A stretch of DNA of 64,000 nucleotides from assembly GCA_936440205.1 (NCBI GenBank), contig OW387147.1, forward strand, positions 18,129,629 through 18,193,628, written 5' to 3'. Positions 62,101 to 64,000 of this stretch are shown in pieces; the first letter of the stretch is position 1, and every line of letters begins with the position of its first letter. The notes beneath the pieces are model-generated. The model did not search any database, was not told the origin of the DNA, and worked only from the letters and a program-made list of their open reading frames with translations. Made by a program: the position numbers and the translations under genes. The DNA is from Lepidonotus clava (lineage: Eukaryota > Annelida > Polychaeta > Phyllodocida > Polynoidae).

Positions 62101-62626
62101 AAACTAAGTGACTACTAACTTCTAACCAACTAACTGCTCGCTCCCTACCTTGCAGCGCCTTTTATACTGGTTAACAGGTGGCGCTAGGAGCGTAAGATAT
62201 TTCTCCTAGAAGTAGACTAGAAGTAGACTTGCTAAGCCTGATCCTTGTTGGATTATATATCATGACAATATATTAAAAGTACTAAGCCATTAGTACAATG
62301 TGACATTTTTGTAGTCAGGTTAACGTCGAAAGAAAATCAGATATATATACAGCTGACATACAATTTACCCTTATAATGTCCAGAGAAAGTTGCATGATAG
62401 ATACCAAAACCCTCTTTTCATAGCACAGTTCTTCTCTGAATTGCATTAATAAAATATTTCATGATTTTCCACCTGGTCAGGTCCAGCGGTGCGGTACAGC
62501 GGTAGCGGGCCGATCACTCCGTGCCCGCCGCCCACACTCGGGGAGCACACGGAGGAGGTGCTCACCGACCTGCTCGGTCTGACTCCCCGAGACATCGAGC
62601 AGCTCCGTGCTAACAAGGTTATATAA
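29107..62626 (+). CDS. SUGCT: SUGCT, succinyl-CoA:glutarate CoA-transferase (14 exons)
   Basis: A mitochondrial class III (CaiB/BaiF family) CoA-transferase that converts glutarate to glutaryl-CoA in lysine and tryptophan breakdown. Exons: 29107-29221, 33964-34033, 35115-35188, 35598-35683, 36173-36223, 36395-36515, 36794-36885, 38557-38700, 39067-39162, 39403-39474, 39830-39927, 40145-40247, 40732-40795, 62481-62626; 1332 nt, 443 aa (human about 440). Phases all close. Family blocks: [93 protein letters not shown] (nucleophilic Asp216), [24 protein letters not shown]. Exon 1 encodes a basic, low-acid N-terminus that fits a mitochondrial presequence. Intron 1 holds a LINE and intron 13 a 21.3-kb LTR element, yet no coding base is disturbed. 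AATAAA at 63174-63179. Confidence 0.95.
29335..31380 (+). pseudogene. LINE pol, endonuclease and N-terminal RT part
   Basis: Open for 696 codons from a non-ATG start. Endonuclease motifs lie at about residues 110-240 and RT motifs 0-3 at about 480-680. The frame leaves the family sequence just before the conserved GCNLSP motif, which continues in the next frame. Confidence 0.85.
31319..32917 (+). pseudogene. LINE pol, RT palm/thumb and C-terminal zinc-finger part
   Basis: Carries the ADDL catalytic motif (SWADDLVLF) at about residue 42 and a C-terminal cluster C-x2-C-x7-H-x4-C near residue 445-460, as in several I/Jockey-group elements. Continuation of the frame ending at 31380 after one frameshift. 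Confidence 0.85.
33015..33963. other. Rest of SUGCT intron 1
   Basis: AT-rich, with an A run and a GTT simple repeat at about 33180-33245. Nothing else recognised up to the exon 2 acceptor. Confidence 0.5.
36470..36600 (+). repeat. Tandem duplication of the SUGCT exon 6 tail and its splice donor
   Basis: The last ~46 bp of exon 6 plus its donor and ~20 bp of intron (36470-36538) recur diverged at 36539-36600. The copy keeps CAACTGAAGGAGGTCA, CTGCTCTACCACAG and a GTTAG donor. The copied exon part has an indel relative to the original, so it would not encode the same residues. It lies wholly in intron 6. Confidence 0.75.
38078..38130. repeat. Strong hairpin: 17-bp inverted repeat with a palindromic loop
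   Basis: GTGGCCATACGACCCAT (38078-38094) and ATGGGTCGTACGGCCAC (38114-38130) pair at 16 of 17 positions. The loop contains the perfect 10-bp palindrome ATCGTACGAT. It lies in SUGCT intron 7, about 430 bp before exon 8. The sequence between it and exon 8 has repeated GGTCTTAAATT words and looks like an old dispersed repeat. Confidence 0.8.
40353..40606 (+). repeat. 52-bp minisatellite, about 5 units, in SUGCT intron 12
   Basis: Units start with TTGAATGGATGC at 40353, 40405, 40457, 40509 and 40561, an exact 52-bp period, with few differences between units. The open frames that cross it on both strands are products of the repeat. Confidence 0.95.
41005..41008. repeat. Target-site duplication ATGT, left copy
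   Basis: ATGT directly before the left LTR; the matching copy is at 62298-62301. Confidence 0.85.
41009..41642 (-). repeat. Left LTR (3' LTR of the element)
   Basis: 634 bp with TG...CA ends, identical by eye to 61664-62297. On the minus strand it has an AATAAA (plus 41184-41189). The CTCF-like word TTAACAGGTGGCGCTA at 41516-41531 lies just upstream of the TATA box on the element's strand. Confidence 0.93.
42867..43517 (+). CDS. Opposite-strand ORF, SGNH-esterase-like protein of mobile-element type
   Basis: 216 codons from an ATG in strong Kozak context (A at -3, G at +4), on the strand opposite to gag-pol-env. Blocks match a pattern I know from SGNH-type proteins common in invertebrate repeat-derived gene models: [11 protein letters not shown] and [22 protein letters not shown] (usual GxND block); [51 protein letters not shown] (usual DGxHP block). 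SGNH esterase domains are known in ORF1 proteins of some LINEs. The resemblance is remote and read by eye, so enzymatic activity is not claimed. Codon composition is much GC-richer than the surrounding DNA. Confidence 0.5.
   Translation: MARVAVFCSQRESGIEGYNDLIVGDTAHSLTVVECGDAGTADLAGAAFAHHCVWPDDLLVIVVNLLDILRWDAELELYIPLFSSTTAAVTFYGETLNRAFLNLRSHPVPATVMFTTVTGINTESWELTCEDASFQRWMNHLVPRVNREVRHANRWFGVPTADLGHRLHITRQTADGAFTVHDYREFVDGFMPTHRQLRRWARALGRLLRQLPIAPR
45045..45330 (+). pseudogene. C2H2 zinc-finger-like coding fragments within the element's tail
   Basis: Two finger-like stretches are readable on the plus strand in different frames: one containing [14 protein letters not shown], the other [16 protein letters not shown] followed by a basic segment with paired cysteines. 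They look like pieces of a broken host-like or element-borne C2H2 gene. It is a fossil and no product is proposed. Confidence 0.4.
46083..46117. repeat. Hairpin with an oligo-T loop
   Basis: CTGCATAT and ATATGCAG flank a T-rich loop of about 19 nt. Confidence 0.7.
46767..46807. repeat. Perfect 13-bp stem hairpin with an oligo-T loop
   Basis: GGATCCTGACTTT (46767-46779) and AAAGTCAGGATCC (46795-46807) are exact inverted copies around a 15-nt T-rich loop. Confidence 0.9.
48070..48354 (-). CDS. 94-codon frame overlapping the end of env
   Basis: Starts with ATGATG inside the last codons of env, so the two frames overlap by 11 bp. The product is Thr/Pro/Gly-rich with no domain I recognise. The tight stop-start overlap suggests a real downstream accessory frame, but a chance frame of this length is possible. 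Confidence 0.35.
   Translation of the reverse strand: MMSNLKYNTRARLLRYSSGLATPVPMGVPRLIDAGWSDVGADWPQPVLGQGTMPNAPPRSTTPTSTATGTGSARKTIRPGTSEINPGTVYEVII
48344..50830 (-). CDS. env: Env-like glycoprotein of the giant element (828 aa)
   Basis: A signal peptide spans about residues 1-18. A furin-type RVKR lies at 147-150 and separates a short N-terminal part from a long C-terminal part, the proportion seen in baculovirus F and errantivirus Env rather than vertebrate retroviral Env. A heptad-rich helix (about 180-260) and cysteine-containing blocks such as [21 protein letters not shown] follow. Unusually there are two strong hydrophobic segments, about 635-654 and 704-726, each followed by basic residues, then a ~100-residue tail. 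Membrane-fusion function is inferred from layout only. Confidence 0.75.
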   Translation of the reverse strand: MKWLVLFVLAIIGGIRGVHNDSNPPEGLAPNAEVIALEQYGVVLKPGKLMSTADITHVRQGFLITIPRRRPFNKATFGQVCHRYLQGGDALDRACYHIRSLVNWMDQTSQALKGRYREVLNETLSSLIKNTQQDPQNQESELKSGGRVKRMKKLPTMLDDLGWPTFPLPTSWNQGLAADVKYNRELIRVLQESSNQMIEDLALMNEKHDEAVEKINHVVIGLLDNLRSLNKAHNTTRRRMKLVQHKVDWMELYLNMIPVALEDKLGEMVYLQLMVEQTRVFRKGVQRLTRGQLTMDLVPRQYMVGAVQEVNRYLKGIHPRFHVAFTDPSFYYENSQPSFKFNETTQELIVYVRVPVVADEHLFRVYEVLTFPVPVTVRGRLKKDALQIVNLPKSVAMSMSRQYYVPLASGSWSGCYGQTITLCKDLPYMKKITDNTCTAALLRRDDLAIQEKCELDYLLEADFGEMAVYLDDGDMLVVSADTRGQMICRNQPAVGVNIENYARVQVECDCAFQTQGAWIPYSLRNCDRHTRITTVVYPHNDLLEAASRVKGWDMNFTTSKNEPTMLESDPIPETIRKDLLEIEESLKAKIPVASLAKRIQKHRKDLAKGIKKATDRYEVEKHAPWFSIGNFGGGFGLLTIFCIVVAVTIIGCVLWKCWRNHQGKAALAGLTMTLPRAMALETADPEKLLHHEKALTGCPDATANPTAVAVLAILLAVLVITIVVLVWRKWRNIRRKTVDGLYVQFANPHMIETIFLGELAMPSDHTYTEGYVLIRDLLVTQLCLKYTLTVTWGAQLMGAATRPGQHPSKVPLPDTLRVSKKTSPSDDE
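50980..51549 (-). CDS. 189-codon frame overlapping the 283-codon frame, unrecognised
   Basis: An ATG-initiated frame, Arg/Ser/Thr/Pro-rich, ending with [18 protein letters not shown]. It overlaps the neighbouring frame by 352 bp in another phase and ends 150 bp before env. Plus-strand frames are also open here because the DNA is GC-rich and poor in stops, so coding status is uncertain. Confidence 0.3.
   Translation of the reverse strand: MRQGKYQPTNNTRRPTSAHSGKAIGKGTANRRRSRTKSGGSTRSTRANPTGGERASGSSPPPPLTACGPRLFRLEQLDNELQRQSLTAAMEPAAVDANQPAGGPTVAEPTPSDKPTIGTEPIPLEPTVVRSNGGRFGLEPTRPRPLRAMRPSSCERMRGLRITVTKDESGIIRRVVNDNGQNLYEHVPN
51198..52049 (-). CDS. 283-codon accessory frame between pol and env, basic N-terminus
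   Basis: ATG-initiated. The first ~75 residues are rich in Lys, Arg, Ala and Pro (nuclear-localisation or nucleic-acid-binding character), followed by an acidic [10 protein letters not shown] stretch, a short helical segment (about 115-155) and a Pro-rich end. No known family recognised. Its place between pol and env matches where complex retroviruses carry accessory genes, but no homology to those is implied. Confidence 0.45.
   Translation of the reverse strand: MKEKAVEKESTKKQPAQTLRRWSWPGRGGVRPDSTDAGIARKKPRTPARRPTRTTTGGAKRSAKSAPAKKKTADKDFYNLSEVSDSEPEPRLTALAKPVQKEEAANQPVQIQAGWFWDLTQPLFQLFETVDEIRRTVGLDVPKSNKQLAEIKTQIAPFIQRTTQNSKCVKESTSLQTTRGGRPLPTLERRSGREQLTVAAPGLKVEVAPVQHAPTPPVGNGLAGAPLLHHLQPADPACLDLSSLTTSCNANPSPLLWNQQQWTPTSQPGGPLWPSPLPATNQP
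52061..52312 (-). CDS. 83-codon open frame, non-ATG start, unrecognised
   Basis: Opens at a TTG and ends 12 bp before the ATG of the 283-codon frame. No domain recognised. It may be a leader or an exon-like segment; it may also be chance. Confidence 0.2.
   Translation of the reverse strand: MEIENCSTSNFSWKEQKENLAGTLIHRLMGNCLALRPHSNPKGTTTFPADTEGRIIVPLRRKRISRPHQRALPTKGRFVGPFF
52339..52644 (-). CDS. 101-codon frame just after pol, unrecognised
   Basis: ATG-initiated, Arg/Pro-rich, starting 67 bp after the pol stop. No recognised domain. It is listed because the frames between pol and env are tightly packed. Confidence 0.25.
   Translation of the reverse strand: MEQVVCLTATSPRPGAWQKGRVRTPREMPVVRRHLLGPDASVPPPPETRYSSKYGDGMDKRIGYNFVGSAPIHQSVRNSAPRRSPLLQVIVRATQLGRKRR
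52712..56083 (-). CDS. pol: Pol: reverse transcriptase, RNase H and integrase (1123 aa)
   Basis: RT spans about residues 25-260 with [14 protein letters not shown] and the catalytic YLDD at 188-191; RNase H about 335-455 ([32 protein letters not shown]). The integrase has an H-H-C-C zinc region ([11 protein letters not shown] ... CETCSLRRR) and a core with [16 protein letters not shown] and [14 protein letters not shown], the D-D-E arrangement. A basic, low-complexity tail of about 220 residues follows. The arrangement RT-RH-IN is that of Ty3/gypsy. The first ATG is given as start; the family N-terminus ([12 protein letters not shown]) extends upstream of it in the same frame. Confidence 0.95.
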   Translation of the reverse strand: MLNNNRNALAFSMEELGHCEIAPMRIIVDESQGVISSRPYRYSPQKMDIIDEQVRQLIDIGVIEPSESAWRSPLVVVQKKDGKPRLCTDFRMLNQVTFKDKFPMPTARSLFLYMAYKKPTMWTALDLLSGYHQCVIEEGSRKYTAFETPMGVYQYKRVPFGLVGAPWQFTKVMAIALKGLIPRTCLAYLDDVIVYDTTFEEHLASVEVVLQALARANLKLKPSKCEWCRSEINFLGHVVNAEGVATQRVTTEKITAFNRPHNVKTIKSFLGLCNYYRSFVPNFADLAKPLNRLLKKEVYFEWTEACEEAFQQLKKLLTSPPLLIHPDIGGHFYLLTDASDTACGAAVCHKLDEIYRPVAFWGCTLRDAELNYSVTEKEALAVIKGIKNYEDMLQGAKITIVTDHKPLIPLLQSAYKAPSARLRRWALALSDFDFEIIYEPGATHFLPDYLSRVYHEHVPGEEYEPAVGCELFEAEVQDEELSVATVLNAQLQDAECAQLIDYLQDGDLPTDPLEARRIMDQADFVGMVAPGVLCRFNVKRYNKHQDQLVRLKPRMIVPGKLIPKVLRLLHNDILAGGHVGISNLTTKISDKFYWRNMNADIVDYVKACETCSLRRRAPHFKALAKSWERPTRPFEVVQCDFIGPLKRARDGSKYIMTFIDLLTGWPEAFTTKDSTAQTAANCFLTGIVCRYGRVNRLHTDRGAAFLSGLFREITTRLACKQTFTTGRMPTGNARVERLHKTIENLIAYYIPDDHCNWIDLLPIALWTVRSTISVRSGYSPHTLLFGRDPISMGMPEQGTIPETLNDCEFFMQTKDNIAMFRNMAERVVQNYEKDLRLRIDERARPTQMYEGDMVYMYDPLASENKASKFSNRYTGPFRVIETKGDHLVRLVSLKTGKQVPHLVNISKLKPAHGPWSPAVPHNIPKLVREAKITNSKGADPDRNPELHHTPTGEIAEEDGEIRGAETENSTGTTGPREHDAVPMTRKVPTQKPGPSPTDLAETDGQITDGQGTSADTALSTNLSFVPNKAACERGTAGANGQRKRKRAKRRGKNQPLEGRSPPGNNKPIKLPCGDVPILDTSEQSPEKTVKDHVPTKGGYNLRRNRRPNYVALSNGGESDDMDD
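56170..56807 (-). other. Spacer between the protease and RT frames
   Basis: About 0.6 kb on the element's strand without a recognised domain. In most gypsy elements protease and RT lie in one continuous polyprotein, so a spacer of this size is unusual. How the element bridges it is not proposed here. Confidence 0.4.
56808..57647 (-). CDS. pro: Retropepsin-type protease domain frame
   Basis: Aspartic protease with the DTGAS active-site motif at about residues 31-35 and the second conserved block VIGRNLL near 110. The frame has no ATG at its head and lies in the -1 phase relative to gag, so it is probably made as a gag-pro fusion by frameshifting (see the heptamer at 57689-57695). Beyond residue ~130 the sequence is not recognised. 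Confidence 0.85.
   Translation of the reverse strand: MDGPARREIGDEAFFLTLRFDDQKEVRSLVDTGASDCFMSTHCKRQIPKQCILDEWKVSKGNISLADNSSQVILEQIRCKFSIQGSVVCYDFNIVDDLCHLIVIGRNLLTVLRSDLSLPGAKIEVFCGNPIVSKETVKIPPGNECIIPVTTREPLGLDSPVAYCAPAVTAPVLVEGCVNTVGSQWWIKVMNPLDEMQEITPQEVLAFAEECAVPEVNQNQIEEFLDLCYLTKTETPMSICRISVEVMKDAVQMESQTSEEKSRGKMDENVTKRDELLDG
57686..60520 (-). CDS. gag: Gag-like polyprotein (944 aa) with Asn/Gln/Pro/Gly-rich repeats
   Basis: Residues ~1-300 are disordered and acidic. Residues ~330-620 are rich in P, N, Q and G, with several tandem PPLNQQ-QGGQ-NQAN units and a [19 protein letters not shown] run. A capsid-like domain follows (about 640-810: [20 protein letters not shown] ... [12 protein letters not shown]). 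A zinc-knuckle-like C/H cluster ([14 protein letters not shown]) lies near the C-terminus. Long for a gypsy Gag, mainly because of the repeat region. Confidence 0.85.
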   Translation of the reverse strand: MNNPWCNQSVPYRLLPAAGGEGEQEVSNGDNLFSSGNLKQRQNTADNSSPSGGKRPENPVILPDGSSLTYPLPQRLEFISHPLVTPTHPNPGAPIPYSTVAKGKTVGRDRGVGREAEGNSEKVGNLQPYRLTYGVETNLDQAGKGTEAQAFDPAEILKQWADSSPEKHIDLERLSDQDSEENVTLKAQDFNTLTHELYEEYEDEYEGENSETEQAAADVRGGSPDRKLAREDKSTSSSYELITKDVLDTGKKAKLESEDEISVEEIPVKEQWDDHDIQNLHENNMAEGGVPLMDLVEEREDRDQRQQPDEGGAGGVDLGAWHPNRGMDPGGPQQNNGNGQILIQQPDRGVQAGLIPPLNQQAQGGQGNQANPPLNQQVQGGQNDQANPQGLIPPLNQQVQGGQDNQANPQGPNPPQNLLNNPPQNLINNPPPNQPNLGINPGGLQQPGAGGNGGANPGIQQPNPGVNLGGLQQNDGGGQPGQQPGRAVPAGGGVDQNLLPHLLQAMALAANLNAGRGRADNQQGQQAPAGQNNQANPPGPNNPPPNQNNNPFLNQLNNPPNPPNPPPPGPPGPPGPPGQNNPPNPPNQPNIWEILPQLGLALGQTPAPVRETTHSGHQRGPNIRLPWFSGKEDEQIEKYFRELKRLKAIYDWSDAHLLNMALLGLKGRADDWAGALAESEKDSFEKLEAQMTKIFGDRRAKWQKHAEFCGLKQGKDQSVIEFAGVLKQKQVKAEASESMMLAVFLEGLKQGVARQVAILDPKSFTEAVDCATRLESLDKGKGGTKISNAVSELAGSQESEETAALNSISERFGVVLARLEAAPWFQKPKPGQSGTPQSGSNFKQQGYERKDRYENQKGERNSDQKPKSNIAPNREADKGKNLPTQQKVERPRLPFDESKFCIIHQQHGHSTEACLWLKNRLREKPPRIYKDSKASGTEQKNQGN
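57689..57695 (-). promoter_or_regulatory. -1 ribosomal frameshift heptamer at the gag stop
   Basis: On the minus strand GGGAAAC occupies the X XXY YYZ register (G GGA AAC) directly before the gag TAG, and the protease frame is the -1 frame. The same heptamer serves gag-pro frameshifting in simian type D retroviruses. Function here is inferred from position, register and frame. Confidence 0.75.
60521..61663 (-). other. 5' leader of the giant element
   Basis: 1.1 kb between the 5' LTR and gag. Its middle (about 60720-61360) is much more AT-rich than either side, and on the element's strand it is bracketed by donor-like AAAG|GTAAAC and acceptor-like ACATCCTCAG| sequences. A leader intron is one possibility, an old nested insertion another. 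Confidence 0.45.
61646..61661 (-). promoter_or_regulatory. Candidate primer-binding site
   Basis: On the minus strand TGGTGGAGATTACCCG begins 2 nt after the 5' LTR. It starts with TGG, complementary to a tRNA CCA end, and its first 10 bases match the 3' end of animal tRNA-Ala as I remember it; the rest fits less well. The position is as expected, the tRNA identity is tentative. Confidence 0.5.
61664..62297 (-). repeat. Right LTR (5' LTR of the element)
   Basis: 634 bp, TG...CA ends, identical by eye to 41009-41642. On the minus strand TATAAAAGGC (plus 62157-62166) is a canonical TATA box and AATAAA (plus 61839-61844) lies about 320 bp downstream, so U3, R and U5 can be placed. The CTCF-like word recurs at 62171-62186, just upstream of the TATA box. 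Confidence 0.93.
62298..62301. repeat. Target-site duplication ATGT, right copy
   Basis: Matches 41005-41008. Confidence 0.85.
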
Positions 62627-63195
62627 GGGGTGTCAAAACTATTACATAGTCTTTCCAGGATCAATATAAATGGTGTAAAAACTATTTGTGGTCTTTTCAG
62701 GATAGATAGCACGGCTGTCAAAAGTATTATGATCTTTCCAAGGAAATTCAGGGATGTAAGTTTTAAGATTTTTTTCTGATTTCAGATTTTTTCGCATCAT
62801 CACCTCAAACAAAAATTTTAAAATCAATAACTTAAATCACGTTTTATAGCATTTTAAGATCAGATCAGATTTTCTTTCTTAGGTTTCAGATTTTTTTCAT
62901 TAACCATGACTTACATTCCTGCAAGATGAACAGATATCAAGTTATTATGTCTATGAAGTTTTAGAATATTATGAGATTATTATGAATTATGTAAACATGA
63001 TACTGTACTTATCATTTAAAAGTACAAAATTACAGTATTTGGAATACTATAAGAGTATTTTTAATCATCTCCGATTTACTGGACGATTTTGTGCCATGAT
63101 GTATTACCCTTCAAACGATTGCCTGTGATATGCATGAATGCAAGTTGAATAATTGACCAACTTAGAAGTTTAGAATAAAGACTTTAGCAAAATGG
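62627..63195 (+). other. SUGCT: SUGCT 3' UTR
   Basis: AT-rich sequence after the stop, with AATAAA at 63174-63179 as the likely polyadenylation signal. Confidence 0.55.
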
Positions 63196-63399
63196 CGTGA
63201 TTTTGTTGGTTCAAAGATCTATTAGAATCTTGTGAATTATAATATTCAACGTCTATCACTACATGCGAATTTTCCTTTTAACGAATTCGCTCCGGGTTGA
63301 GTTCTATAATCAAATTCCATGTCAGTGAGAATCGGGGAAAAAATGTCTAGGTATCTATGGTATGACTTGTATTAAGTTGATTGAAATAACAAGACAAGC

Positions 63400-64000
63400 T
63401 TTACGAATGACACGTTTTATTACACTGTCTATCCATGTTGAGTACCATTCTAAAATGTACAGTAACATTGTAGCTAGTACAGTTTGTACAGGATAAACAC
63501 CTCAGTTTTCTTACAAATGGGGAGAAGTAGGGTTCTCTCTAGTTTGCCCCTTCCACTGGCTATTGTTACATTTTCTCAAATTCCACATACACTGCACAAA
63601 TACAAAATGCTACTCTATTGCCTTTGAATTACTGATCAAATTAAATCCAGCCATATCGTTATAGTTTTGTATACAAGTAATACAAGGGAATCTCCGTAAA
63701 TTATATGATGTGCGTTTCTTGAGTTTCATTATCAGTGAAAGTGATTTTATTTCGATGGTTATAAGGAAGGAAACGAAAATTAAAATTTCTTTACATCTGT
63801 GAAAACTGGCAGTTTTGTTTTAATTAACACGAACTGGTTATAACTGGCGAGAAAAATGTTTCAGTGTTATATGTGTATTGGAATAGCGTTTTAGTGCTGT
63901 TGTCTAATACAGAGTTAATTAAATGTAGACTTATCTAGTTAAAATGCTTCCATACAATTTTATATCCCATAGAACAACTTCCACCTCTAACTGACGTACA
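63400..64000 (-). other. Possible 3' UTR of a convergent gene beyond the right edge
   Basis: AATAAA on the minus strand (plus 63416-63421) is followed, reading right, by complex AT-rich sequence without repeats or open frames, as at the end of a long 3' UTR. No coding exon is visible, so this is tentative. Confidence 0.2.

Larger units (their letters stand above)
41009..62297 (-). mobile_element. Giant young env-bearing Ty3/gypsy (Metaviridae-type) element, 21.3 kb, in the last SUGCT intron
   Basis: Identical-looking 634-bp LTRs bound it and a 4-bp ATGT duplication flanks it. On the minus strand the order is LTR, primer-binding-site candidate, 1.1-kb leader, gag, frameshift signal, protease, RT-RNaseH-integrase, several small frames, Env, small frame, 6.4-kb tail, LTR. 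Typical Metaviridae are about 5-10 kb, so this is two to four times longer. The main frames are long and open and the copy looks largely whole; with LTRs indistinguishable by eye, insertion is very recent. RT (YLDD), the integrase domain and Env place it near env-bearing gypsy/errantivirus-like elements. The intron it interrupts would otherwise be about 390 bp. Confidence 0.93.

Noticed and set aside
41009-62297. Polinton/Maverick or herpesvirus-type large DNA element
   Set aside because: LTRs with a 4-bp duplication, retropepsin, RT-RNaseH and a D-D-E integrase show it is an LTR retroelement; no DNA polymerase B or packaging ATPase was seen.
1-64000. tRNA, rRNA or other structured RNA genes
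   Set aside because: No cloverleaf with paired A and B boxes and no rRNA sequence was recognised by eye; a covariance-model scan would be needed to exclude them.

Overview
The window is nuclear DNA of an animal, most likely a marine invertebrate bilaterian. It holds intron-rich genes with GT-AG junctions, AATAAA polyadenylation signals and many transposable-element remnants, with AT-rich intergenic DNA broken by short GC-rich islands. Between 9.4 and 10.4 kb the DNA is rich in AGGCCT and AGATCT palindromes, a flavour I associate with molluscs and ambulacrarians, but I cannot fix the phylum.

Host genes, left to right: (1) a possible last exon of an unrecognised gene (26-192, +); (2) about 11 kb without a recognised gene, holding GC-rich islands and short inverted-repeat elements; (3) MINDY3, a K48-linkage deubiquitinase (12 coding exons, 11336-18392, +, 448 aa); (4) a C1GALT1-like GT31 glycosyltransferase with an altered DXD motif (21471-24580, +, 406 aa); (5) ABITRAM/FAM206A (26141-29033, -, 191 aa); (6) SUGCT, a mitochondrial class III CoA-transferase (14 exons, 29107-62626, +, 443 aa). 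ABITRAM and SUGCT are head to head with only 73 bp between their start codons. The exons were assembled by eye from splice sites, reading phase and remembered family sequences; every phase closes.

SUGCT has absorbed two large insertions. Intron 1 holds a non-LTR retrotransposon (about 29300-33014, same strand). The last intron holds a 21,289-bp LTR element on the opposite strand (41009-62297). Its two 634-bp LTRs look identical by eye and it is flanked by a 4-bp ATGT duplication, so it is very young. It is an env-bearing Ty3/gypsy-type (Metaviridae) element: gag, a -1 frameshift heptamer at the gag stop, protease, RT-RNaseH-integrase, a compact run of unrecognised small frames, an Env with errantivirus/baculovirus-F-like features, another small overlapping frame, then a 6.4-kb tail. 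The tail carries, on the opposite strand, an ORF resembling SGNH-type esterase proteins of invertebrate mobile elements, plus C2H2 zinc-finger-like fragments. Its size and cargo make it the best candidate for something undescribed.

Other points of interest are a CTCF-like site inside the 73-bp ABITRAM/SUGCT promoter with weaker matches near the other host promoters and in the LTRs, a series of CAG...CTG inverted-repeat elements with long G/C runs, a 346-bp GC-rich insert with 13-bp target duplications, and a partial exon duplication in SUGCT.
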